Below, piece after piece: positions 53,045-63,849 of a DNA stretch of 64,000 nt. The DNA is from Anaerorudis cellulosivorans (GTDB taxonomy: Bacteria; Bacteroidota; Bacteroidia; Bacteroidales; Dysgonomonadaceae). The stretch covers positions 1 through 64,000 of the forward strand of contig NZ_JAPCWE010000016.1 in the NCBI RefSeq assembly GCF_025943985.1, read 5' to 3'. Every line of letters begins with the position of its first letter. The stretch's first letter is position 1. A model generated the notes under the pieces. It saw nothing but the letters and a program-made list of their open reading frames with translations. It did no database searches and was not told where the DNA came from. A program made the translations under genes and the position numbers.

Positions 53045-53899
53045 ATGAAAAAAGTTGGAATTTTATTTCTTGGCATGGGAATGATGTTCGCATGTACCAA
53101 TGTAAAGGAATCGAAAGAATATAAGGAATTGGAAGCTGAAAGAGATTCCTTGTTGCAGCTATCTTCGTCAGCTAATGAGGAAGTAGCAGAAATGATGTCT
53201 GTAATCAGCGAGGTAGAAGAAAACTTCAACAAAATCAGAGAAGCCGAAAAATACCTTTCTACCCAGTCGTCGCAAAGCGGAGAAATGAGTCAGGATACCA
53301 AAACACGTATCAACGAGAATTTCAAGATGATTAATGAGATTCTTCAACGAAACAAGGCACAGTTAGCTGAATTGAGAAGCAAATACAACAGCAGCAATAA
53401 ACAGATCGCTTTGTTGAAAAATACGATTGAACGGCTGAATAAAGAAATGGAGGAGAGTGCTGCTCGTGTGAGTGAATTACAAAGTTTGCTTGCCGAACGC
53501 GATTCGACCATTGTAAAACTATCGAGCGACATTACCGCGCTTGCAAGCGAAGCAGAAGCTCAATCGGCAACCATTCAGGAACAGGATAAAGCGTTGCACA
53601 CCGCTTATTATGTTTTTGGAACCGCTAACGAATTAAAGGATCAGAAAATTTTGTCGGGAGGGTTCCTTCAGCCGACAAAGGTAATGAAAGATACCTTCAA
53701 CAAAGATTATTTTATAAAAATCGATATTCGCGATGTAACGGAAATTCCTTTGTATGCTAAGAAAGCCAAACTTTGGTCAACTCATCCCGAAGGAACTTAT
53801 GAATTTGTGAAAGGGCCGGATGGGAATCTTACTTTCCATATTACCGATACGCAGCGTTTCTGGAGCTTGACAAAATTTTTGGTTATTGAAGTGTATTGA
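53045..53899 (+). CDS. Coiled-coil lipoprotein
   Basis: A 284-aa lipoprotein starting at ATG 53045 (signal MKKVGILFLGMGMMFACTN). The middle is one long coiled coil (residues 20-190, KEYKELEAERDSLLQLS, then NKQIALLKNTIERLNKEME). The C-terminal 90 residues (YYVFGTANELKDQKILSGG, then WSTHPEGTYEFVKG) form a globular unit that recurs in Bacteroidetes lipoproteins. It resembles envelope scaffold or pilin-assembly lipoproteins; the role is unknown. A hairpin at 53926-53952 closes the transcript. Confidence 0.75.
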   Translation: MKKVGILFLGMGMMFACTNVKESKEYKELEAERDSLLQLSSSANEEVAEMMSVISEVEENFNKIREAEKYLSTQSSQSGEMSQDTKTRINENFKMINEILQRNKAQLAELRSKYNSSNKQIALLKNTIERLNKEMEESAARVSELQSLLAERDSTIVKLSSDITALASEAEAQSATIQEQDKALHTAYYVFGTANELKDQKILSGGFLQPTKVMKDTFNKDYFIKIDIRDVTEIPLYAKKAKLWSTHPEGTYEFVKGPDGNLTFHITDTQRFWSLTKFLVIEVY

Positions 53900-53925
53900 T
53901 TTTTTACAGATTTGACAATAGCATA

Positions 53926-53952
53926 CACGGGGTGATCGAAAGTCACTCCGTG
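53926..53952 (+). terminator. Terminator hairpin after the coiled-coil lipoprotein
   Basis: CACGGGGTGA and TCACTCCGTG pair over 10 positions (one G-U) with a 7-nt loop. CGTGTTTAAATTTT follows, giving a moderate T-run. Confidence 0.55.
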
Positions 53953-53983
53953 CGTGTTTAAATTTTAGAGGGCTGTTTGGAAT

Positions 53984-54682
53984 ATGGCATATAAGAATCT
54001 GTTTATAGATCTGGACGATACGTTATGGGATATTCATCAAAATGGGAAAGAATGTCTGGAAGAGATTTATCGCGATTACCGCTATAATCAATTTTATGAG
54101 ACTTTCGAGGATTTTTACCGGGTATACATGCCGTCTAATAACTACCTTTGGGGATTGTATCGTGAAGGAAAAATCAGTAAAGACGAATTGATTGTAGAAC
54201 GATTTCTTTTTCCGCTTCGTCGTTTTGGAATTGATGATCCGTATTATGCTAAAAAAGTGAGTGACGATTTTTTAGAGCGTACCACACATAAAACAAAATT
54301 GATTGATGGGACAATCGATTTATTGGAATATCTTAAGCCAAAATATCGGATGCATATTCTTTCCAACGGATTTAGCGAAGTTCAATACAAAAAGATCGAA
54401 AATTCAGGCCTTAGGCCTTATTTTTCGAAAGTGATTCTTTCGGAAGATGCGGGTATTAATAAACCGCACCCCGACTTTTTTACCTATGCGTTGAAAGTTA
54501 CAAACTCGCGTCGTGATGAAACGCTCATGATAGGTGACAGTTGGGATGCGGATATTGTTGGAGCATATAACAGCAGGATTGATCAGCTATGGCTCAATTC
54601 CGATTCCAAAAACGAAAGGCCGACGGATTTTAAACCGACCTTCACTGTGCATTCTCTTGAGGAAATTAAAGGAATATTGTAA
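53984..54682 (+). CDS. YjjG-family noncanonical pyrimidine nucleotidase (HAD)
   Basis: A 232-aa HAD phosphatase with motif I FIDLDDTLWDI, the cap insert, LSNGF (motif II), the conserved Lys in INKPHPDFF, and IGDSWDADI (motif IV). YjjG-type enzymes dephosphorylate pyrimidine and other nucleoside monophosphates and remove non-canonical ones. It stands alone and converges with the Sus locus, 41 nt from the GH97 stop. Confidence 0.88.
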   Translation: MAYKNLFIDLDDTLWDIHQNGKECLEEIYRDYRYNQFYETFEDFYRVYMPSNNYLWGLYREGKISKDELIVERFLFPLRRFGIDDPYYAKKVSDDFLERTTHKTKLIDGTIDLLEYLKPKYRMHILSNGFSEVQYKKIENSGLRPYFSKVILSEDAGINKPHPDFFTYALKVTNSRRDETLMIGDSWDADIVGAYNSRIDQLWLNSDSKNERPTDFKPTFTVHSLEEIKGIL

Positions 54683-54723
54683 CAGCCACGGCTATCACTT
54701 AATTTTTTATTGATTTCCCCCTT

Positions 54724-56835
<2,112 letters not shown>

Positions 56836-56851
56836 CTATTTTAAAAAACTA

Positions 56852-59170
56852 TCAGGGTTGAAATGTGCTAAACATTTTGAAATTGTTTGCCGGCAGCGTG
56901 ATATCCATTGTTGTGGATGATACGTTGAGGCTTTCCGACGGATTCATGTAATTGTGCCAGGTCCCGGTTTTGGGGAATGTAGTTGAGGTAGTGATAGCTT
57001 CATTCGTGAAATTGCCGATCACCACTATTTGTTTGGCATTGCCAAACGACGACAGTGTCAGGAATCGCCCTTTTTCCCAATCCGATTCGGATACTTTCCA
57101 ACTCATGGTTGCCGTCGAATTGAACAGTTCGGGGTTGTCATTTCGGAATTGGATCAGTTTGGCGTACGTGTCATGCAATTTTTTGCGCTGGGGCACCTCG
57201 AGATAATCCCATTTGACGGGTTTTTTACCTGTGCGTCCGTTATAGTCGATGGATATATCATAACCCATTTCGCCGAATTGCCATACCATTTTCGGACCGG
57301 GAACGGTGAAAAAGAAGGCTGCGTTGGCTTCGAGTTGCGACATGCGGGCGGTGAGGTCGGTTTTCAGAATTCCGTTACCCCACTGTATTTGTTTGTACGC
57401 GGCGCGTTCTTCGTCGTGGCTCTCCATATAGCTTACCAAACTGTTCGCAGGACGCGACGAGGTACTGTAGTAGGCACCCGAAAAATCGGAGCCATCTTGC
57501 CATCCCATTGCGGACTGACAATAATTCCAATTCATATTTCGCCATACCATCATTCCGGCATCGCCCAATTCTTTCTCTTCCCTGTCGTCACAGAAATGTT
57601 CCAAAATGACGTAAGCATTTGGTTTCACGGCTTTAATAGCAGCATGGTAATCTTTCAGGATGGCAATGCGTGAAGGATCGTAATTAGCGGCAGTGGCCTC
57701 AGTACTCGATTTCTGTGTAAATCCCTTTGACAAATCGAAACGAAAACCATCGAATTTGTATTCGTTGAGCAAGAACTGTAAGTTACGTTTCACAAATTTG
57801 CGCACCAATGGCGATTCGTGATTGAAATCGTTGAAAACGCTATACGGATGAGGTGCCGTTACGTTGAAATACGGATTGTTGGCTGCAGGTCGGTTGTTGG
57901 CCGAATCCCACCACATTTTTGCGAATGGACTGTTTCCTGTGGCATGATTATACACCACGTCGAGGATGACGGCCATCCCACGTTTGTGACACTCGTCGAT
58001 GAAGTGTTTATACATATGGTCGGTTCCGTAGGCCTTGTCCATCGCGAAATAGAAGCAGGGATTGTAGCCCCAGCTGTCGTTTCCGTCGAATTCCTGTACC
58101 GGCATGAGCTCGATGGCCGTTATACCCATCGATTGCAGATAATCGAGTTTTTGCAAAGCTCCGTTGATATCGCTTGTAGTGGTGAAATCGCGCAACAGCA
58201 TCTCGTAAATCACCAGATTATCCACCGCCGTAGGCGTAAAGTTGGATACTTGCCATGAATAGCTATCGGGTTGAATTTTGAAAACGGAAACGATGCCAAT
58301 CGCTCCTTTTTTCGGATAGGTTTTATTATCCGGATATGTTGAGTCAGAAATATCGGGGTCGTGTTCGGGATCGAGAATCTTTCTTGCATAAGCATCGGCT
58401 AAGCGCGTTATCTCGCCGTTTTTTGTTCCGACATAATATTGAAAGGCATATTCTTTGTCAGCATCCAGACCGGAGAGAGTGATCCACCAGCAACCTTTAT
58501 TGTCGTCACGATACATCTGCGATTGTTCGTCGTTGCTCAGTGTCCAGTTATTGAAATCGCCGACTACATGGGCAAAATCTTTGTGATTGCCCTCTTTGTC
58601 CTTGTCGTAAAGCACCAGTGTAACGGTGGAATTATTGATAATATTGATACCGTCTATTATGTTGTCGGGAAGGGGAGCATATTTTATCGCGGCAGGTTCA
58701 AAAGGGTGAAATCGGTTATCGGTGACGGTAATAAAGAAATCGTTCTCGAGACCTTTTTTTGTGCCGTCGGCACTGCGGATGACGATACCGATTTTGGTTA
58801 CCGGTGTTTCGCCCGAACCAAACCATTGTCGTATGGATGGAGAAAGCGTGATGCTCCAAACGTTGGGTTCAACAACGGCCATTTTGCATTTCTCCAGGTT
58901 TTGCTCCCATGTAGCAGGGACATACAGCCATTGTCCTTCCGAAACAACCCCTGTATGGATATAAACATCGCCTTTATAACCATAAAGCGCGGATGTTTTG
59001 GGTGCTTTGAAGATAATAGTCAGTTCTTTATCTGCATCGGGTTCTGCGGGTGACAAGTTGAATCCTTCTTTTATTTCTGCAACAGGGGGTTCTGTTGTCG
59101 GAGTATCGTCTTTGCCGCAAGAGACAAAAATCAGCGCTATCAGCCACAGTATTTTATATAGATCTTTCAT
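56852..59170 (-). CDS. GH13 alpha-amylase lipoprotein (SusG-like role)
   Basis: A 772-aa lipoprotein starting at 59170 (MKDLYKILWLIALIFVSCGKDD). Two beta-sandwich units precede the barrel: an N-terminal Ig-like module and a CBM48-like module around HVVGDFNNW. GH13 regions are ILDVVYNH (I), GFRFDLSKG with the nucleophile (II), YVILEHFCD with the acid/base Glu (III) and ESHDEERA (IV). It is probably the surface endo-amylase, the job of SusG, although it is not laid out like B. theta SusG. It lies 24 nt behind the periplasmic GH13 gene. Confidence 0.9.
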   Translation of the reverse strand: MKDLYKILWLIALIFVSCGKDDTPTTEPPVAEIKEGFNLSPAEPDADKELTIIFKAPKTSALYGYKGDVYIHTGVVSEGQWLYVPATWEQNLEKCKMAVVEPNVWSITLSPSIRQWFGSGETPVTKIGIVIRSADGTKKGLENDFFITVTDNRFHPFEPAAIKYAPLPDNIIDGINIINNSTVTLVLYDKDKEGNHKDFAHVVGDFNNWTLSNDEQSQMYRDDNKGCWWITLSGLDADKEYAFQYYVGTKNGEITRLADAYARKILDPEHDPDISDSTYPDNKTYPKKGAIGIVSVFKIQPDSYSWQVSNFTPTAVDNLVIYEMLLRDFTTTSDINGALQKLDYLQSMGITAIELMPVQEFDGNDSWGYNPCFYFAMDKAYGTDHMYKHFIDECHKRGMAVILDVVYNHATGNSPFAKMWWDSANNRPAANNPYFNVTAPHPYSVFNDFNHESPLVRKFVKRNLQFLLNEYKFDGFRFDLSKGFTQKSSTEATAANYDPSRIAILKDYHAAIKAVKPNAYVILEHFCDDREEKELGDAGMMVWRNMNWNYCQSAMGWQDGSDFSGAYYSTSSRPANSLVSYMESHDEERAAYKQIQWGNGILKTDLTARMSQLEANAAFFFTVPGPKMVWQFGEMGYDISIDYNGRTGKKPVKWDYLEVPQRKKLHDTYAKLIQFRNDNPELFNSTATMSWKVSESDWEKGRFLTLSSFGNAKQIVVIGNFTNEAITTSTTFPKTGTWHNYMNPSESLNVSSTTMDITLPANNFKMFSTFQP

Positions 59171-59194
59171 TTGTATGTTTTTGAACACATTTAA

Positions 59195-61027
59195 TTACAG
59201 TTCAACAATGTATATCTGTTTTGGCGTTAGTTCGAGTGTGGCATTTAATTGGAGTTGTTGTTTAGTTAAAATGTCGAATCCAACTGATTTTCCTTTAAGC
59301 GATTCGGCATACCGATTCAATTCGATGGTTACATTCTTTGAAGTTCCGTTCATAAAAACCATTACGCTTTTTTCTCCGAGATAGCGTTCATAGGCGTAAA
59401 CTCCTTTCTGAAGCGCGTAGTGTTTCATTTTTCCATGGGCTATTATATCGTTTCCTTGTCGCCATTTAAGCAGTTTCTGCATAAAACGGAATGCTTCGTT
59501 TTGTAAACTATCACGCCCATCGGCAGTAAACCAGTTTATATTGTCTTCCGGCCATCCTCCGGGAACATCCTTTCGGATATCACCGTCGCTTTTTTGTTTA
59601 TTCCCGTTCATCAACAGCTCTGTACCGTAATACAATTGCGGTATTCCCGGCATGGTCAGCAAAAAGGTAATACCTTGCTTAAATACTGAAAGATCAGTGG
59701 GATATTCCGGTAAATAGCGATCGGTGTCGTGATTATCGAGAAAACGGAGAACATGATAAATATCGGCATACACAAAATCGTAGGTCATATGCTCATAAAT
59801 ACTGTGTAGACCACCATTCCATTCCGAGGTTTCTTCAAAAAATGCCGTGTGGGCTAATCCCATGAAAGGGAAATCCATAACGGTTTTTAATTGTGTGTCA
59901 TGCGGATTGATTTTACTGTCTTTTTGCCAAAATGAGGTTCCTATGGGATTGTTGAGCCATGCTTCACCCACAATGTTAAAGTCGGGGTATTCTTTATAAA
60001 CTGCTTTGCACCAATTGACCATCATGTCATAATCGGCATAAGGGTAAGTGTCTTGACGGATACCGTCGATACCGACATATTCGATCCACCAGATGCTGTT
60101 TTGAATGAGATATTTGGCGACATGGCGGTTGCGTTGGTTAAGGTCGGGTGTTGAAGGGACAAACCACCCGTCGGTCATGCGTTTTTTATCGTATTCCGAT
60201 GCATAGTTATCGAAATAAACTTCTTTCATGTGTGATGTTTGAACGTAATGGTCGAGATTGTTGAACCAATCTTTCGACGGCACATCTTTCATCCACGGAT
60301 GGTCGCTTCCGCAATGATTAAAGATCATATCCATTACTACTTTCATGCCCTTGGCATGGGTTTCGTTGATGAGCTTTACGTAATCCTCATTGGTCCCGAG
60401 ACGGGGATCAACCCGATAATAATCGGTGGTTGCATAGCCGTGATAAGATCCGCCTTCCATATCGTTTTCCAAAACGGGATTAAGCCATATAGCTGTGATG
60501 CCCAGATTGGAAAGATAATCCAGATGATTCGAAATGCCTTTTAAATCCCCGCCGTGACGTGCATTAGGGTTGTTTCTATCTACTTTATATGGCATTCGCA
60601 TGGGAATTTGATCGTTGGAGGGCTCACCGTTTGCAAACCGGTCGGGCATGATGAGGTAAAGGACATCTGAAGAATCGAATCCTTTGATATTTCGACGCGA
60701 AGGATCGCGTTGCTTGAGTTCGTAGGGAATGGTTATTTTCTTTTTACCGTTCGAGAAAACGATGTCGAAAGTTTCGGGTTTACTGTTCGAAATATCAAGA
60801 TACAATAGCAAATAATTGGGGCTTTCGAGTGTTACGACCTCTTTCAAATAGATTCCTTTTGAAGTAAGGGTTGGTTTGTAATCCGCAATATCTTTGCCAT
60901 ATATCATGAGTTGTAATTCAGGTTCTTCCATGTCGCTCCACCAAAAAGTCGGCTCAACCTTCAGCTGTTGGGCATGCAGAGAAATAGCCGTAAAAAATAA
61001 GAGGAATGATAATGCTGTTTTTTTCAT
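59195..61027 (-). CDS. susA: Periplasmic GH13 neopullulanase/cyclomaltodextrinase (SusA-like)
   Basis: A 610-aa GH13 enzyme with a cleaved signal (MKKTALSFLLFFTAISLHAQQ) and no lipobox, so periplasmic. An N-terminal domain of about 120 residues is followed by the barrel: VVMDMIFNHCG (I), GIDGIRQDTYPY with the nucleophile (II), IVGEAWLNN with the acid/base (III) and FLDNHDTDRY (IV). It matches SusA, which splits imported malto-oligosaccharides. It follows the SusE/F-like gene by 77 nt, a gap that carries a strong hairpin. Confidence 0.92.
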   Translation of the reverse strand: MKKTALSFLLFFTAISLHAQQLKVEPTFWWSDMEEPELQLMIYGKDIADYKPTLTSKGIYLKEVVTLESPNYLLLYLDISNSKPETFDIVFSNGKKKITIPYELKQRDPSRRNIKGFDSSDVLYLIMPDRFANGEPSNDQIPMRMPYKVDRNNPNARHGGDLKGISNHLDYLSNLGITAIWLNPVLENDMEGGSYHGYATTDYYRVDPRLGTNEDYVKLINETHAKGMKVVMDMIFNHCGSDHPWMKDVPSKDWFNNLDHYVQTSHMKEVYFDNYASEYDKKRMTDGWFVPSTPDLNQRNRHVAKYLIQNSIWWIEYVGIDGIRQDTYPYADYDMMVNWCKAVYKEYPDFNIVGEAWLNNPIGTSFWQKDSKINPHDTQLKTVMDFPFMGLAHTAFFEETSEWNGGLHSIYEHMTYDFVYADIYHVLRFLDNHDTDRYLPEYPTDLSVFKQGITFLLTMPGIPQLYYGTELLMNGNKQKSDGDIRKDVPGGWPEDNINWFTADGRDSLQNEAFRFMQKLLKWRQGNDIIAHGKMKHYALQKGVYAYERYLGEKSVMVFMNGTSKNVTIELNRYAESLKGKSVGFDILTKQQLQLNATLELTPKQIYIVEL

Positions 61028-61055
61028 TTTGAAAAGGGTTTATTCAAAGACAAAT

Positions 61056-61088
61056 CATGGCGATGCAAATTGGGACCGCATCGCCATG
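61056..61088 (-). repeat. Perfect 11-bp hairpin between SusE/F-like and SusA genes
   Basis: CATGGCGATGC and GCATCGCCATG flank an 11-nt loop. It is the strongest intercistronic structure of the Sus unit. It has no strong T-run after it on the minus strand, so partial termination or mRNA stabilisation is more likely than a full stop. Confidence 0.65.
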
Positions 61089-61104
61089 TAAAAGTCAAAA
61101 TGAT

Positions 61105-62523
61105 TTACTTTTGAAAGAAATAGTAATTACCGGAGACATCGTTAAATAGTACTATATAGGTTCCTGCTTTGATTTCTATATTTGGACCACCTTGTACACC
61201 AATGCCTATGGGGAATAATTTTGATCCCCAGTTGATATCCCAGTTGTTGATTTCGCGGAATTTTCCTTCGGTATCCTCATCAAATGTATAAATGACATAC
61301 CAGATATGATTATTGGAACTTTCGGCTGGTAACATCTCAACATCCGATCCCCAGCCGGTGAATCCACCGATTAAACCAATTCCTTTTTCCATATGACTGG
61401 TTGGGGTTGTTGCTGTTGGCTCAATTGTAAGCGTGTGGTTGATAGAATTCAAAGTAATCGTATAATAGCCGTCGGATGGAACTTTTATATCGCCTGAACT
61501 TCCATCGTTATGAACATATACACCGTCCTTTACACCCCATTGCTCATCCCAGTTTCCTACATCACGGATCAACTTGAATCCCCTCGATGCCCAGAAATAA
61601 CCGGTAAAGGTGAATTCGCCGGCACCTTCGTCATTGTATTTATATCCCTCAACCACATTCAAGGGATAAATTGAAGCGCCGAGACCGTCAACGGAATTAT
61701 TCCATTTTCCGTCAGCCATGCCAATAATGTAATAGGGTTTCACGTCTACTTCGGTGAAGCGTTTCAAAGCCGTTACGGTTATTATCACGCTTGCGGTGGC
61801 ATTGCTGTTTCCGTCGGTGATGGTATAGGTAAATTCATCGTCTCCCGTATAATCTTTTTCAGGAGTATAGATAATTGAATTCCCACTAATCCAAGCTTTT
61901 CCGTGTGTAGGCTGTGTTACTCTAACCAATGTAATGGGATCATTTTCATAATCGGTATCGTTCAGTGTTACATCGTACTTAAGCACTTCGTTTTTAATAG
62001 CGATAACCGTATCGTTTACAGCAACTGGAGGGAAATTGTAGGTTGTAGCCATAAATGAAGCAACCGGCGTGGCATATAAAGCTTTTGTTCCGTCTTTTAT
62101 GATAAATGCAAACACCTTGATATAAACGGTATGTTCGGCTAATGTTGGATTTAAAGCTTTTAATGTATCGTTAATCTGTTCGTATGCTACTTTTAGAATC
62201 GATCCGCTCAGTGTTGACGGTATGGATTTGGCTATAGCGAAATTTTCGGTATCCGATAGTAAAATTTTGTATGCCACGGATGCACCGCTATCCACTAATG
62301 TGGGTGGTGTAACGCTTATGAAATCAAATGTTTGCCCGATCTTTTCTGCGGTAATGGTTAATGGTTTGGTTAGGATCGTTATGCTGAAGTTGTCATCCTG
62401 TAGCGGTTCTTGTTCGTAAATTGTTGGCTCTGCCACAAGCTGATCATCATAGGGATCGGAACATGCAAGAAAAGCAATACCGGCTATTATTACAGCTGAT
62501 ATGTAAGAGAATAATTTTTCCAT
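61105..62523 (-). CDS. SusE/SusF-like starch-binding lipoprotein with an inserted cadherin-like domain
   Basis: A 472-aa lipoprotein (signal MEKLFSYISAVIIAGIAFLACSD). An N-terminal SusE-type Ig domain (residues 40-160) is followed by an extra cadherin/Big-like domain at 165-252 (VAVNDTVIAIKNEV, NDTDYENDPI, FTYTITDG). Two C-terminal starch-binding modules begin YYIIGMADGKWNN and GIGLIGGFTGWGSD. The last 130 residues closely follow the neighbouring SusE, which points to duplication. It should sit on the cell surface beside SusCD and hold starch. The inserted domain is not part of standard SusE or SusF. Confidence 0.85.
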   Translation of the reverse strand: MEKLFSYISAVIIAGIAFLACSDPYDDQLVAEPTIYEQEPLQDDNFSITILTKPLTITAEKIGQTFDFISVTPPTLVDSGASVAYKILLSDTENFAIAKSIPSTLSGSILKVAYEQINDTLKALNPTLAEHTVYIKVFAFIIKDGTKALYATPVASFMATTYNFPPVAVNDTVIAIKNEVLKYDVTLNDTDYENDPITLVRVTQPTHGKAWISGNSIIYTPEKDYTGDDEFTYTITDGNSNATASVIITVTALKRFTEVDVKPYYIIGMADGKWNNSVDGLGASIYPLNVVEGYKYNDEGAGEFTFTGYFWASRGFKLIRDVGNWDEQWGVKDGVYVHNDGSSGDIKVPSDGYYTITLNSINHTLTIEPTATTPTSHMEKGIGLIGGFTGWGSDVEMLPAESSNNHIWYVIYTFDEDTEGKFREINNWDINWGSKLFPIGIGVQGGPNIEIKAGTYIVLFNDVSGNYYFFQK

Positions 62524-62563
62524 TTCTGCTTGTTTTTTAAATGGTTTAAGAAATCTTTCAAAC

Positions 62564-62585
62564 GTTCTGCCACAAAAGGCAGAAC
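62564..62585 (-). repeat. Perfect 8-bp hairpin between SusE and SusE/F-like genes
   Basis: GTTCTGCC and GGCAGAAC flank a 6-nt A-rich loop in the 71-nt gap behind SusE. It lacks a T-run on the minus strand. A role in mRNA stability or differential output is more likely than termination. Confidence 0.6.
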
Positions 62586-62594
62586 ATTAATTCG

Positions 62595-63824
62595 TTATTT
62601 TTGAATAAAAGTATAAAATCCATCCAGGTCATTGAAGATGATTATATATTTACCGGCTTGAGCGGGAATATTTGGCCCGTTATTCGTGCCGATACCTATT
62701 GGGAAGTGAGCTGCACCCCAATTGTTATCCCATTTATTGTCAACACGGAATTTCACATCAGCATTCGAACTAAATGTATATTCTGTATACCAAACATGAT
62801 TGTTGAGCGGGTTTTTGTTTTCATCTACTAGGAAAGGATACATTGCAATGTCAGGAGTATTCTCCTCCCCCCAATTATTGATCGTTCCGACTAATCCCAT
62901 GTTATCGAATAACGAAGGTGTTATGGTTGTTTTTTCTATCGTCAGCACCTTTGTTATGGAATTCAATGTGATGGTATAATAGCCGTTTTCAGGGACTTTG
63001 AAATTGGAAGGCTCTAGACTGGGATTTTTCATTACCGGGCTGGTTATTCCTTCGCTTCCATTGTTTCCCCATTGGGTATCCCAACTTCCCAGATCACGGA
63101 TTATTTTGAATCCTTTGTCTGTGGTGAAATATCCCGTGTAACTAAAGGTACCGTTTCCTTCTGAATCATATTTATTGCCTTCCACAACGCTTAATGGAAC
63201 AATAGAAACCCCTAATCCCGAAAGATCATTCGTCCACTTATTGTCTCCTAAACCAATTAAATACCAGAATACGAGTTTTTTTGCTTTGTCGTATGACATC
63301 AGGTCTTCCATAAAATACGGAAGTATCTTTAATTTGATAACGTTTGAATAGGCGGGTTTTACAATAGGGATGCTATCCAATGGAGTTGGGGTTGCTGTGC
63401 TAACGATTGCTTTTAATCTTACATACACATTTATGGTAGTAGGTGGATTAGGCATTTGTCCTTTATATAAAGCCAGTATAGCCTTATTCATATCTTTTAT
63501 GTTGACAGGGACCTTTTCTCCATTTACGGGAGTTGCAAGTTCAACACTGTCTGTCATATCTTCATTGAAAGATGCCTGAACATAATACGTTACGGCAGCG
63601 GTAAATCCGTAATCGGGTTGAGCACAGGTCAACACATCCATATCTTTGTCATTGTTGACTTCTTCCAACACATAGGTATAATCGGTGTATTTGGGTTGGT
63701 TCAATTTAAAAGTCAATTCGCCGGTTTCAGCAAGTGGGTTTATGGTTACGAGTTCGTCTTCTTGGCAGGAATTCAAACCAACCATAAAAAGTAAACCCAC
63801 CAATAAAATATTTATTTTTTTCAT
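62595..63824 (-). CDS. susE: SusE-like starch-binding lipoprotein
   Basis: A 409-aa outer-membrane lipoprotein starting at ATG 63824 (MKKINILLVGLLFMVGLNSCQ). An N-terminal SusE Ig domain (about 40-175) is followed by two CBM-like modules starting FWYLIGLGDNKWTND and MGLVGTINNWGEE, with the end LDGFYTFIQK. It should hold starch on the surface next to SusC/SusD. It lies 25 nt behind the SusD gene, so in one operon. Confidence 0.9.
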   Translation of the reverse strand: MKKINILLVGLLFMVGLNSCQEDELVTINPLAETGELTFKLNQPKYTDYTYVLEEVNNDKDMDVLTCAQPDYGFTAAVTYYVQASFNEDMTDSVELATPVNGEKVPVNIKDMNKAILALYKGQMPNPPTTINVYVRLKAIVSTATPTPLDSIPIVKPAYSNVIKLKILPYFMEDLMSYDKAKKLVFWYLIGLGDNKWTNDLSGLGVSIVPLSVVEGNKYDSEGNGTFSYTGYFTTDKGFKIIRDLGSWDTQWGNNGSEGITSPVMKNPSLEPSNFKVPENGYYTITLNSITKVLTIEKTTITPSLFDNMGLVGTINNWGEENTPDIAMYPFLVDENKNPLNNHVWYTEYTFSSNADVKFRVDNKWDNNWGAAHFPIGIGTNNGPNIPAQAGKYIIIFNDLDGFYTFIQK

Positions 63825-63849
63825 AGTCCTCTTATTTTTAATTATCATT

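Noticed and set aside
54683-54723. AGCC/GGCT stem with T-run between yjjG and the GH97 gene
   Set aside because: Only four base pairs; not distinguishable from chance in AT-rich DNA.
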